Assembly (NCBI GenBank): GCA_038874355.1
Contig: JAVZCO010000001.1
Location: 20,913 to 84,912, forward strand
Source: Candidatus Pacearchaeota archaeon
GTDB lineage: Archaea; Nanobdellota; Nanobdellia; Pacearchaeales; GW2011-AR1
Length of the DNA stretch: 64,000 nt
Direction: 5' to 3'
Shown here in pieces: positions 36,608 through 44,920 of the stretch. The translations under genes were made by a program, and so were the position numbers. The notes under the pieces are model-generated. The model was given only the letters and a program-made list of their open reading frames with translations, was not told the DNA's origin and searched no databases. Position 1 is the first letter of the stretch. Each line of letters opens with the position of its first letter.

Positions 36608-37443
36608 TTCATAATTTTATTTAATTCATTTAAGGTTTTTATTTTTGTTATTAAACTTCTAATTTTTGATGCATTTTTTTTATTTTTTGTAAAATTAATT
36701 GCTTGAAATTTAATTTGAGAAAATTTTAAATTATATTTTAGTGCTAATTTTAAATAATCATTAAAATTAAATCTTATTTTCTTATTTGTTAATTTTGCAA
36801 ATATGTTAGGATTTCCTATTGCACTTCTCCCTATCATGATAAAATCAAATTTTTCTAATAAAAAATCTGCGTTTTTTTCATTAACATTTCCAGAATAAAT
36901 TATAGGTAAATTAAATTTTTCTTTTATTTTTTTAGCAAAATCTATATCCGGATCATCATTAAAAAATTGTTCTTTTGTTCTTGGATGTATTGCTATGGCA
37001 TCACAATATTTTTCTGCTATTTTTATTATCTTTTCTGTATAAGAAGATTTTCTCAATTTTATTGTTATTGGTTTTTTAGTAGTTGATTTCATAACACTTA
37101 TAATTTTTTCAATTTTTTTTAAATTATTATGCATAAAAGCTCCTATTTTACATTTTTTTGCTATTTCTGCTGCACAGCCTAAATTAAAATCAAATAAACT
37201 TACTTTATTTTCATATTTCTTAATAAAACTAATTATTCCTTTCTCGTTATTAGAAAACAATTGTAAAGCTGGTTTATCATCTAACATTAAATTTTCTTTT
37301 GTTAAAGGATTTACCATTCCAGTATAACATAAACTAGCTCCTGCTTTTTTACATAAAATTCTAAAAGCAATATCATTAATTTTTTCCATTGGAGCAAGAA
37401 AATAAGGATTTTTTAATTTTAAATTTCCCAATGTAGATACCAT
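36589..37443 (-). CDS. dus: tRNA-dihydrouridine synthase family
   Basis: FMN enzyme reducing uridine in tRNA. The 284 residues form a TIM barrel beginning LKNPYFLAPMEKINDIAFR. The catalytic Cys is in FNLGCAAEIAKK, where the usual Pro after Cys is Ala. Other barrel motifs are ITIKLRKS, AIAIHPRTKEQ, IIYSGNVNEKNA and IMIGRSAIGNP. It is somewhat short, with a small C-terminal helical domain. Its last six residues and stop are encoded by the complement of the tRNA-Gly 3' end. Confidence 0.92.
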   Translation of the reverse strand: MVSTLGNLKLKNPYFLAPMEKINDIAFRILCKKAGASLCYTGMVNPLTKENLMLDDKPALQLFSNNEKGIISFIKKYENKVSLFDFNLGCAAEIAKKCKIGAFMHNNLKKIEKIISVMKSTTKKPITIKLRKSSYTEKIIKIAEKYCDAIAIHPRTKEQFFNDDPDIDFAKKIKEKFNLPIIYSGNVNEKNADFLLEKFDFIMIGRSAIGNPNIFAKLTNKKIRFNFNDYLKLALKYNLKFSQIKFQAINFTKNKKNASKIRSLITKIKTLNELNKIMNAACGN

Positions 37444-37461
37444 TTTAATAACCTCTAAAAG

Positions 37462-38454
37462 TTAATTTCTAAAACACTTAGCAACTATTAAAGGAAAAAC
37501 TAAAGTAGCATCAGCAAAAACCTTAATTCTTTTACCTTTAATTTTTCCCCAAGAAACAGCTTCTTCTGTAGAAGCTCCAGAATCGCTTCCGTCATATTCT
37601 TGTTCTGTATTGATATATACAGCATAGTCTAATCCGTTTCTTAACATATTTGCATTTAATATAGCATGTTTTATTATTCCGGCACCTAAAATAATTGCAC
37701 CAGTTTTTTTCTTTCCTATTGTAGTATTATTAAACCATTCTAAATCCTTAACTATGTCTATCTTAAAATCTTTATGATTAAGAGAAAAAAAATAAATGTT
37801 ATCTCCTATTGCCCCATCTAAAATTGCCGGGCAATAAACTGGAATTTTATTTTTCCATGCATTATAATAAATGCTTTTTTCATCATTAATTTTTTCTCCA
37901 ACTTTCCATATTAAATCTAAAGGAGTGATTATTTGTTTTTTTCTTTTTTGTTCATCATAAATTTCTTTTAATATTGGCTGAATAAATTTTTCAAATTCTA
38001 CATATCTATTGTTTGGAGCAAAAATATTTCCTATTCTATTTATTCCTTTTTTTCTTAATTCTTTACCAGAAACCTTAAAATCTCCTAATTTAAAGTCGCC
38101 TAAACATTTAATAAAATCTTCTTCTATTCCTCCAGCAGTTGTTACTAAAACATCTATCATTTTATTTTTTGTTAAATAACAAATAATATCTCTTAATCCA
38201 GAACTAACTAAATTAGAAGTATAGCCTAAATAAATATAAGAATTATTTTTTCTCATTTCTTTTATAATGTTAATTGCTTTTGCTAGATTAGTTGCTTGGA
38301 ACCCTATTGTTTCATAAGAATCTAAAATTTTTTCATAATCTATTCCTTTCTTAAAATCATATCCTTTTATAGATTTTCCTCTAACTTCTTTACTCTTTCT
38401 AAAAACATATTTTTTTGTTATTTTTAATTTATTATTTAATTTTTTATTTTTCAT
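37462..38454 (-). CDS. dys: Deoxyhypusine synthase
   Basis: Transfers the aminobutyl group of spermidine to a Lys of aIF5A, using NAD. The 330 residues include LVTTAGGIEEDFIK, GAIILGAGIIKHAILNANML, EQEYDGSDSGASTEEAVSWG with the active-site Lys in SWGKI, and ADATLVFPLIVA. All core motifs are intact. It starts about 35 bases downstream of the NlpC/P60-like gene. It implies spermidine supply in the cell. Confidence 0.96.
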   Translation of the reverse strand: MKNKKLNNKLKITKKYVFRKSKEVRGKSIKGYDFKKGIDYEKILDSYETIGFQATNLAKAINIIKEMRKNNSYIYLGYTSNLVSSGLRDIICYLTKNKMIDVLVTTAGGIEEDFIKCLGDFKLGDFKVSGKELRKKGINRIGNIFAPNNRYVEFEKFIQPILKEIYDEQKRKKQIITPLDLIWKVGEKINDEKSIYYNAWKNKIPVYCPAILDGAIGDNIYFFSLNHKDFKIDIVKDLEWFNNTTIGKKKTGAIILGAGIIKHAILNANMLRNGLDYAVYINTEQEYDGSDSGASTEEAVSWGKIKGKRIKVFADATLVFPLIVAKCFRN

Positions 38455-38489
38455 TTTATATCTTCATAAAGAAAAAGAGTTTTTTAAAC

Positions 38490-39206
38490 TTACTTAATTA
38501 ATCTAAAAACTCTTTCTATTCCTGCGGGGGTTCTTTCATATAAAATATTTAAATCTATTATTTCTATTTTCTCCCCCCATTGCTGCAAAACTTTTCTATC
38601 TCCTAAATAGACACATAGATGGGTTAAATCGTTTTCTTTATAATGAGAATCTTTATACCATAATGATAAAATATCAAAAGGTTTTAAGTAATTTTCGATA
38701 TATCTTCTATTTCTTTTTGCAAGTTTTATTGTTATTTCTTCTTTTAATTTTTCATCATTTTTTTTGAAAGCTTTTCTATATTCTTCTTTTAATTTTGCTA
38801 TCTTAGGATCTTTATTAGACCAAAAAAGGTATCCTTTTTCTTCCATACTTTTAACAATATCCCAGGTTCCTCCAGAATTTTTTCCATCTTCTTTAATTAA
38901 CCCCTTTTCAATACACCAATTTTTACCAAAATAATTTAAAAAAAATTGTTGAACATAACCGGCACAATAATAGATTTTTTTTTCTATTATCCCGCCATTT
39001 TTATTTTTCTTTATCTTTATAACAGGTTTTGGTGGAGTTATTTCATTATCTAAATATTTTTTTGATATTTCAAAATATTTTTTTTGTGTTTCTGATAAAA
39101 TTTCTTCTTCTAATTTAGACATATTAGAATTAGAAAGATTTACATTTTCATAATGAGAAATTTTCATTAAAAATAAAAATAAAAAAGCAAAATTAAAAAG
39201 TTTCAT
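38490..39206 (-). CDS. Secreted NlpC/P60-like cysteine hydrolase candidate
   Basis: 238 residues with an N-terminal signal peptide (about 1-15). The catalytic pattern of NlpC/P60-type papain-fold enzymes is visible. The Cys is in YYCAGYVQQFFLNYFG, KPFDILSLWY stands where the family has GDLVFF, and the His is in LTHLCVYLGDRKVLQQWG. An insertion of about 60 charged residues separates the Cys and His parts. Archaea lack murein, so the substrate may be a cell-wall-like peptide or host/prey bacterial wall; this is inference. Confidence 0.65.
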   Translation of the reverse strand: MKLFNFAFLFLFLMKISHYENVNLSNSNMSKLEEEILSETQKKYFEISKKYLDNEITPPKPVIKIKKNKNGGIIEKKIYYCAGYVQQFFLNYFGKNWCIEKGLIKEDGKNSGGTWDIVKSMEEKGYLFWSNKDPKIAKLKEEYRKAFKKNDEKLKEEITIKLAKRNRRYIENYLKPFDILSLWYKDSHYKENDLTHLCVYLGDRKVLQQWGEKIEIIDLNILYERTPAGIERVFRLIK

Positions 39207-39259
39207 ATTATAATTTTTAACGGATTTACTTAAAAATATTATTATAATTAAAAATATAT

Positions 39260-39940
39260 TTAATTGAGAAATAATTCTCTTAATAATTTTTTCGCATATT
39301 TTCTTGCTTCAATTAAAGGATCTGGAAATTTATGGGGGGGTGTAGTAAATTTTATTGTTAATTTTTCTGCTGCAGATATTGAAATTAAATTTCCCGGTGA
39401 AACATAAATTGGGTTTGCTTCTTTTTTTAATTTCAAAACTTTACCAACAATTTTTTTATTTATTATTATATCATTTCCTTTTATTTCTCCAATTAACAAA
39501 TTATCTGTTATTCCTATTGTAGGAACATTAACAGAAAGAGAAAAATGACTTGCTAAACCCAATCCTCTTTCATGAGCAATTCCAGAAGCTCTAACAAATA
39601 TTACATCTGGCCTTTCTTCTAACATATTAAAAACTTTTATCATTGAAGGTAATTCTCTATAAGCTCTTAATCCGGGAATATAAGGAAAATTTACTTTTTC
39701 AGTAATATATTTTTGTTCTATAATTTCTTTATCTTTCATCAAAACAATTGCAGAAATAATTCTATTTCCTTTAAAAATATTTTCTATTCCGGCATAAATT
39801 TCTACTAAATCGAAATTTGTAGAATCTTTTATTTTTATTAATTTAGATAATTTTTTTTGCTCTTCTTTTAATTTTTTTATTTGTTCTTCTGTTATATTAA
39901 ACTTCTTTAAAATTTTTTTATAATTATCCTTATTTTCCAT
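39260..39940 (-). CDS. Endonuclease V homologue with lost catalytic residues
   Basis: 226 residues clearly aligning with endonuclease V: FPYIPGLRAYRELP and GIAHERGLGLASHF, then VPTIGI and PIYVSPG. However the first metal-binding Asp (AGxD) is Glu (E53, YAGIEN). The second (VDGxG) is Arg-Ala (R117, FVRASG). The conserved Lys after PTIG is Asp/Asn (ITDN), and the C-terminal acidic position is Arg (EARKY). Only E96 of the centre remains. The reading frame is intact, so it is a conserved-looking but probably non-nucleolytic protein. Confidence 0.85.
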   Translation of the reverse strand: MENKDNYKKILKKFNITEEQIKKLKEEQKKLSKLIKIKDSTNFDLVEIYAGIENIFKGNRIISAIVLMKDKEIIEQKYITEKVNFPYIPGLRAYRELPSMIKVFNMLEERPDVIFVRASGIAHERGLGLASHFSLSVNVPTIGITDNLLIGEIKGNDIIINKKIVGKVLKLKKEANPIYVSPGNLISISAAEKLTIKFTTPPHKFPDPLIEARKYAKKLLRELFLN

Positions 39941-39973
39941 TAAGTTTTTAAATAACTAAATTTTTTAAAGATT

Positions 39974-40633
39974 ATGTTTAAGAAGAAATGTAGATTTTGT
40001 GGAAAAATTATAAGAAAAGGATTTAATTACTGTCCCTTTTGCGGAAATAAAACAGAAGAAAATATAAATGAAGATTATGGTTTTTTAGGAAAAAACGATT
40101 CTATAGAATTCCCTAATTTTGGAATTTCTTTTTTAGATAAAATGTTTAATTCCTTAATCAAAGAATTTGAAAGACAATTTATAGAAATAGATAAAGAAAT
40201 AGCAAAAGAAAAAAATAAAAAGAAAGATATTGAAAATGGAATAAGTATAAGTATATCTACAGAACCTGGAAAATCTCCAAAAATAGAAGTAAGTGATTTA
40301 TCCGGGAAAAAAAGAATAAAAGAAAAAAATATAAATGTAACCCCTAGAAAAATTCAAGAGATAACAGAAGAAGAAATTAAGAAAATAGCAAAACTTCCTA
40401 GACAAGAAGCAGAAACAAAGGTTAGAAGATTAAGTAATCGCATAATTTATGAGATTAATTTACCTGGAGTTAAAAATATAAAAAATGTTTTTATAAACAA
40501 ATTAGAAAATAGTATAGAAATAAAAGCTTTCTCGAAAGAAAAAGTTTATTTTAAATTAATTCCTGTAAATTTACCTATCATAAACTATACATTAAAAGAA
40601 GAAAAATTAATATTAGAACTTGCGGAAAAATAA
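39974..40633 (+). CDS. Zinc-ribbon protein with Hsp20-like C-terminal domain
   Basis: 219 residues. An N-terminal zinc ribbon (CRFCGK...CPFCGN, about 6-24) precedes an acidic helix and a variable linker. The C-terminal 75 residues (RIIYEINLPGVKNIKNVFIN; VYFKLIPVNLPI; EEKLILELAEK) have the strand order of Hsp20/alpha-crystallin or CS domains. The chaperone role is inferred from that fold only. It is divergent from the endonuclease V homologue over a 33-base gap. Confidence 0.75.
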   Translation: MFKKKCRFCGKIIRKGFNYCPFCGNKTEENINEDYGFLGKNDSIEFPNFGISFLDKMFNSLIKEFERQFIEIDKEIAKEKNKKKDIENGISISISTEPGKSPKIEVSDLSGKKRIKEKNINVTPRKIQEITEEEIKKIAKLPRQEAETKVRRLSNRIIYEINLPGVKNIKNVFINKLENSIEIKAFSKEKVYFKLIPVNLPIINYTLKEEKLILELAEK

Positions 40634-40783
40634 AAAATTTAAAAAAGAAAGATAAATCTAAAGAATTTAATAGGATTGGTATAAATTTTTTAATCTTAAT
40701 AAAAAGAAAGAGGAATATTATAATAAATAAAATATTCTTTTTAAAAACTATAAACTTAAATACCCATAATTATCTTTATTATA

Positions 40784-40927
40784 ATGGAAAAAACATGCCA
40801 AAAATGTAAAGGAACTGGAGTTATAAAAGAAAAAGACGGAACTATTCATACTTGTTGGGATTGTTTAGGAGAAGGAAAAATGGATCAGCACAGCAAAGAT
40901 GTTAAAGAATCTGGAATAAAGGTATAA
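40784..40927 (+). CDS. DnaJ-type zinc-finger microprotein
   Basis: A 47-residue ORF, ATG to TAA, encoding one CxxCxGTG and one CxxCxGEG repeat (CQKCKGTG at 5-12 and CWDCLGEG at 24-31), the zinc-binding unit of DnaJ's central domain, and little else. A TATA-like AACTTAAATA block lies about 25 bases upstream. It may act as a small redox or chaperone cofactor. Codon use matches the neighbours, so it is very likely real. Confidence 0.8.
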   Translation: MEKTCQKCKGTGVIKEKDGTIHTCWDCLGEGKMDQHSKDVKESGIKV

Positions 40928-40969
40928 AAATAAAGATTTTTAAATCAGAGAATAAAGTTATCTCTTTAT

Positions 40970-42415
40970 ATGAAAAAAAGAAATATAAAAATAAACAAAA
41001 AAAAATTAGAAAAAGATAATAAAAAAGAAGAATTAATTAAAAAATCAAAATCTCATTCTTTAAAAGACGCCGCTTTTGTAAATGCTACTGTTGGTTTTGG
41101 TGATTCTTATATTTCACCTTACATGATAGAATTAAAAGCAACAAATCAGCAGATTGCTGCTTTAACTTCCATACCAAATTTAATTGCGCCATTAGCTCAG
41201 TTGTTTACATCTAAATTAATGAAAAAATATTCTAGAAAAAGAATATTTAGTATAGCTATATTAATTCAGTCTATTTTATGGATCCCTATAATTTTAGTTT
41301 CAATTCTATTTTTAAAAGATATAAAATACGCTCCATTACTAGTTATTATTTTTTGGACAGTTTATGCTTCTCTTGGAAATTTGGCTGCTCCTGCCTGGAG
41401 TTCTTGGTTAGGGGATTTAATAAAAAAAGAAGAATTTGGAAGATTTTTTGGTTTAAGGAATAAAATTGGAGGAATTATTGCATTAATTTCTATGTTAATT
41501 GCTGGTATTATTTTAGATAAATTTAAGTTTTTTTCAGGAATAACAAATAATCAGGCATGGATTTTTTTTGGTTTTTCTATAATTTTTCTTTTTGCAATGA
41601 TATTTAGGTTAATATCGCGATATTATGTTTTACAACAATATGAACCGGCTTTTAAATTCCAAGAGGAATATTATTTTTCATTTTTTCAATTTGTAAAAAA
41701 AGCTCCTTTTAATAATTTTGGAAGATTTTCTATATATATTGCTTTTATTGTATTAGTAACTAATATTTCATCACCTTTTTATTCTATATATATGTTAAGA
41801 GTTTTAAATTTTAGTTATTCTAAATTTATTCTAATTAATATATCTGCTACTATTGCAAGCTTTATTTTTATGCCTATATGGGGAAGATTTGCAGATAAGT
41901 TCGGAAATATAACTATGTTAAAAATAACAAGTTTTTTAATACCATTAATATGTTTTGCTTGGCTTATTAATCCTAATTTTAGTTGGTTTTTTTATTTTAT
42001 ATTAGTAGCAAATTTTATTTCAGGATTTTCATGGGCTGGATTTAACTTAGCTGCAGGAAATTTTGTTTATGATGCCGCAACACCACAAAGAAGAAGCTTA
42101 TGTGTTGCTTATACAAGTGTTTTAAATGGCGCTGGCGTATTTATTGGGGCCACTATTGGAGGTTTATTAGCAACACATCTTCCAGAAAAAGTTTTAATTT
42201 TTCATAAATTAATGTTTATTTCTTTGATATCTGGTATACTAAGATATGCCTTTGCTTTCCTCTTAGTTTTTAAAATAAAAGAGGTTAGAGAAATAAAACA
42301 AAAAGTAAGTTGGAAAGACGTTCCCTTAGTTTCAGAAATTTATAATATTAATAATTTCTTATTAAGAGAATTTCCTTTATTAGTAAAAAAACCATTTAAA
42401 AGAATAAAAATATAA
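40970..42415 (+). CDS. MFS transporter
   Basis: 481 residues with about 12 predicted membrane helices of the major facilitator superfamily. After a basic N-terminal tail the first helices read DAAFVNATVGFGDSYISPYM. The loop 2-3 basic signature is in KLMKKYSRKRIFS, and the mid-protein cytoplasmic loop follows helix 6. The C-half signature is GRFADKFGNITMLK. The substrate cannot be predicted. It is a single-gene unit followed by tRNA-Asn. Confidence 0.9.
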   Translation: MKKRNIKINKKKLEKDNKKEELIKKSKSHSLKDAAFVNATVGFGDSYISPYMIELKATNQQIAALTSIPNLIAPLAQLFTSKLMKKYSRKRIFSIAILIQSILWIPIILVSILFLKDIKYAPLLVIIFWTVYASLGNLAAPAWSSWLGDLIKKEEFGRFFGLRNKIGGIIALISMLIAGIILDKFKFFSGITNNQAWIFFGFSIIFLFAMIFRLISRYYVLQQYEPAFKFQEEYYFSFFQFVKKAPFNNFGRFSIYIAFIVLVTNISSPFYSIYMLRVLNFSYSKFILINISATIASFIFMPIWGRFADKFGNITMLKITSFLIPLICFAWLINPNFSWFFYFILVANFISGFSWAGFNLAAGNFVYDAATPQRRSLCVAYTSVLNGAGVFIGATIGGLLATHLPEKVLIFHKLMFISLISGILRYAFAFLLVFKIKEVREIKQKVSWKDVPLVSEIYNINNFLLREFPLLVKKPFKRIKI

Positions 42416-42474
42416 AATAAGAAAATTTAAAAATTACTTTTATATTATTAGAATTATATTAATAATAAATATAA

Positions 42475-42547
42475 GTCCTCGTAGCTCAGCAGGTAGAGCA
42501 CACGACTGTTAATCGTGGGGTCGGAGGTTCGAGTCCTCCCGGGGACG
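42475..42547 (+). tRNA. tRNA-Asn (anticodon GTT)
   Basis: Acceptor stem GTCCTCG/CGGGGAC (one G-T pair), D arm AGCTCAGCAGGTAGAGCA, anticodon stem CACGA/TCGTG with loop CTGTTAA (anticodon GTT), T arm GGAGGTTCGAGTCCTCC, discriminator G. It ends 1 base before the stop of the convergent gene. Confidence 0.97.
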
Positions 42548-42548
42548 T

Positions 42549-42848
42549 TTATTTATTTTTGTAATTTTTATACATCTTTTCTAAGATATTAAAAACATTT
42601 CTAAATTGATTATTTCTTAAATTATCTGGAATTTTAAAATTATCTACAATAAGATTAACTAAAATTTCTAGTTCCAAACTTTCCTTTTTAAAATATTCTC
42701 TGAAATAAATATAAGATTCTAAACATTCTTGTAAATTTAAAGAACTTATAAAATCAGAGTTATAAAGATATTTTGAAGCTGCTATTTTTATATGCTCATA
42801 AGAACCTTCTTTAAGTAAAGCAAAATAAAAAATCTTATCAAATTTCAT
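42549..42848 (-). CDS. Small hypothetical helical protein
   Basis: I place the start at the internal ATG (42846-42848), giving 99 residues. The frame stays open further upstream, but that part is antisense to the nitroreductase start and reads as hydrophobic nonsense. The chosen protein starts MKFDKIFYFALLKEGSYEH and is helical (KIAASKYLYNSDFISSLNL; ECLESYIYFREYFKKESLEL). No family is recognised. It is possibly a small HEPN-like or TPR-like helical protein. Confidence 0.6.
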   Translation of the reverse strand: MKFDKIFYFALLKEGSYEHIKIAASKYLYNSDFISSLNLQECLESYIYFREYFKKESLELEILVNLIVDNFKIPDNLRNNQFRNVFNILEKMYKNYKNK

Positions 42849-42909
42849 TTCTAAAAATAAAAAAATAAATTTAATAAAATTTTTATACTCTAGAATAATA
42901 ATAATTTTA

Positions 42910-43464
42910 ATGAAACTCGATGAAGCAATAGAAAAAAGACATAGCGTAAGAAAATTTACTACTAAGAAACCGAATTGGCGTGACATAATAGAAGCATTAG
43001 ATGCTGCTAGATTAGCGCCTTCTGCTGGGAATATACAAACTTTAAGATTTATCTTGGTTGATGATAAAGAAAAAATAAAAAAAATAGCAGAAGCTTGCCA
43101 ACAACAATTTATAGCAGATTCTTATTACGTTGTTGTTTTTTGTTCTGATCCTTCTCAGGCAGTAAGAATGTACGATGAAAGAGCTTTAAGATATGTAAAA
43201 CAACAAGCAGGAGCAGCTATACAAAATTTTCTTCTAAAAATAACAGAATTGGGTTTAGCAACTTGTTGGGTTGGTGCTTTTGTTGATAATCAAATTAAAG
43301 ATATTTTACAAATTCCTAAAAACATAGAAGTAGAAGCAGTATTTCCTATAGGATATGAATTAGGTAAATCTGAACAAAGAAAAAAAAGAGAACTTTCAGG
43401 AATTCTTTTTTTTAATAGATATGGGAATAAGTATATGAAAGAATGGGTAAAAACAGAAACTTAA
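42910..43464 (+). CDS. Nitroreductase-family FMN oxidoreductase
   Basis: 184 residues beginning with the family signature EAIEKRHSVRKFTTKKP, then ARLAPSAGNIQTLRFI, and the C-terminal flavin region ITELGLATCWVGAFVDNQI with PIGYELGK. The family reduces quinones, nitroaromatics or flavins with NAD(P)H. The start is the ATG at 42910, close after a TATA-like region. The substrate is not evident. Confidence 0.93.
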   Translation: MKLDEAIEKRHSVRKFTTKKPNWRDIIEALDAARLAPSAGNIQTLRFILVDDKEKIKKIAEACQQQFIADSYYVVVFCSDPSQAVRMYDERALRYVKQQAGAAIQNFLLKITELGLATCWVGAFVDNQIKDILQIPKNIEVEAVFPIGYELGKSEQRKKRELSGILFFNRYGNKYMKEWVKTET

Positions 43465-43501
43465 ATGATCATTTATAAAAATTAAAAAAGAAAGGAAAAA
43501 A

Positions 43502-43624
43502 ATGCGCACTTCGTCAGACCCTGAAATTATACAGATTCTTTCAAAATTTTTCTTATCTCGCTCAACCGCGCCTTGTTATCTTTTGCTTTCTAGCGACTTG
43601 CTAAAAGCAATTAATATTGAATAA
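43502..43624 (+). CDS. Possible 40-residue ORF in GC-richer island
   Basis: ATG to TAA, with a weak Shine-Dalgarno-like AAAGGA 5 bases upstream. The codons used (CGC, TCG, ACC, GCG, CTT) differ from the A/T-ending codons of all neighbours. The same stretch contains a hairpin (43585-43608), so it could equally be a structured RNA. Kept at low confidence. Confidence 0.25.
   Translation: MRTSSDPEIIQILSKFFLSRSTAPCYLLLSSDLLKAINIE
43585..43608. other. Hairpin in the nitroreductase-ftsZ gap
   Basis: GCTTT + TAGC pair with GCTA + AAAGC around the 5-base loop GACTT, with one bulged base: a 9-pair stem. It lies in the GC-richer island 43501-43610 and suggests a structured RNA. Confidence 0.4.
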
Positions 43625-43657
43625 AAAAAGAAAATAAAAAGAATAAGAAAAAGAAAA

Positions 43658-43679
43658 AGCGCGTCAAAAAAGACGCGCT
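43658..43679 (-). terminator. Hairpin terminator-like element after ftsZ
   Basis: AGCGCGTC / GACGCGCT form a perfect 8-base GC-rich stem with a 6-base loop, starting 14 bases after the ftsZ stop (minus strand). It is followed on that strand by T-rich sequence (TTTTTCTTTTTCTT). It could end ftsZ transcripts or protect their 3' ends. Confidence 0.6.
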
Positions 43680-43692
43680 AAAAAACATAAAA

Positions 43693-44769
43693 TTATTTCC
43701 AAACTTCTATTCCAAGTTCGGACATCTCACTTCTCATTTCTGGCTCAGCATATCTTGGCTTTCCTAATACATAAGGACTTTTAACACCTGTCATTATTGT
43801 TATAACCCTAACTCTTCCTTGAAATTCTTTGTTGATTCTTGCCCCAATTATAACTTGAGCTTCCTCACTTAGATTATCTGAAACAAGTTTACCAATATTA
43901 CTAAATTCTTCAAGTTTCAAATCAGGACCACCAGTAACATGAATTAAAGCACCAGTAGCTCCTTTATAATCTACATCCAATAAAGGATGTGATAAAGCTT
44001 GTCTTACTGCTTCTTCAACTCTATTTGCTGTATCACTTTCTCCAATTCCTATAACTGCTACATCTCCGTTTTTCATTATTGCTGAGACATCTGCATAATC
44101 TAGGTTAATCAATGATGGCAAGGTAATAGTTTCCACTATTCCTTTGATCATTGTACTAACCAGTTCATTTGCAACAGCAAAAGCTTGTTCCATAGGCAAA
44201 TTCCCAGCAATATCAACTAATCTATTATTATCTATTACAATAACTGTATCTGAAACTTCTCTTAATTCTTGTAAACCAAATTCTGCTTTATCTATTCTTG
44301 CTTTTTCACAATCAAATGGCATTGTTACAACTCCTATTGTTACTGCTCCAGCTTCTTTAGCAAGTTGTGCTATTACTGGCGCTGACCCTGTTCCTGTACC
44401 ACCACCCATACCAGCAATAATAAATACCATATCTGCTCCAGAAACTGCTCTTTTTAAATCTGCAATTGCTTCTTTTGCTGCTTCTCTTCCTTTTTGAGGA
44501 TAACCACCACAACCTAAACCTCTTGTTAATTCTTTTCCAATTAAAATTTTTTCATCTGCTTTTGTTATTGATAAGTGCAAAGCATCTGTATTAACTCCAT
44601 AAACAGTTGCCCCATTGATTCCTTTGTTGTAAAGCCAAGTTATTGCATTACATCCTGCACCACCAGCTCCAATAACTTTTATATTTGCTTTTCCTGCTTT
44701 AAGTTCGTCAAAATTTATGCTATGCTTTTCTGCATTAGCGATAGCTTCTTTTGCAAAATCTAAAACCAT
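43693..44769 (-). CDS. ftsZ: Cell-division GTPase FtsZ
   Basis: Tubulin homologue forming the division ring. The 358 residues include VIGAGGAGCNAI (33-43), the GTP-binding tubulin signature GGGTGTG (122-128), and the T7 loop NLDYADVSAIM. It ends GIEVWK, as in archaeal FtsZ1-type proteins. The only FtsZ in the window. Its leader contains two Shine-Dalgarno sites and a hairpin; a terminator-like hairpin follows the gene. Confidence 0.97.
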   Translation of the reverse strand: MVLDFAKEAIANAEKHSINFDELKAGKANIKVIGAGGAGCNAITWLYNKGINGATVYGVNTDALHLSITKADEKILIGKELTRGLGCGGYPQKGREAAKEAIADLKRAVSGADMVFIIAGMGGGTGTGSAPVIAQLAKEAGAVTIGVVTMPFDCEKARIDKAEFGLQELREVSDTVIVIDNNRLVDIAGNLPMEQAFAVANELVSTMIKGIVETITLPSLINLDYADVSAIMKNGDVAVIGIGESDTANRVEEAVRQALSHPLLDVDYKGATGALIHVTGGPDLKLEEFSNIGKLVSDNLSEEAQVIIGARINKEFQGRVRVITIMTGVKSPYVLGKPRYAEPEMRSEMSELGIEVWK

Positions 44770-44774
44770 TTTTA

Positions 44775-44828
44775 CCTCCTTTCAGTTTATTTATTCAGAA
44801 AAATTCTGAAAAATATTATTTTTCCTCC
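44775..44828 (-). promoter_or_regulatory. ftsZ leader: two Shine-Dalgarno sites flanking a hairpin
   Basis: On the minus strand GGAGG occurs at 44824-44828 and again at 44775-44779, the latter 5 bases before the ATG side of the leader. Between them TTCAGAA/TTCTGAA (44794-44800, 44804-44810) forms a perfect 7-base stem with a 3-base loop. No ATG-started ORF follows the distal site. It may control ftsZ translation. Confidence 0.5.
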
Positions 44829-44920
44829 TTTTTTATTTTAAAAGAATAAAATTTAATTCTTTAAAAACTTTTCTTTTATAAAAAATTATTTTTCTGTAAT
44901 CTTAAAATAAAAAAAGTTGA

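Noticed and set aside
42849..42986. N-terminal extension of the 99-residue minus-strand protein
   Set aside because: It is antisense to the start of the nitroreductase gene and reads as hydrophobic non-conserved sequence; an internal ATG at 42848 is a better start.
43693..44769. Long open frames on the plus strand opposite ftsZ, cdc48, gatA and others
   Set aside because: They are shadows of conserved genes, with no start signals and no family motifs.
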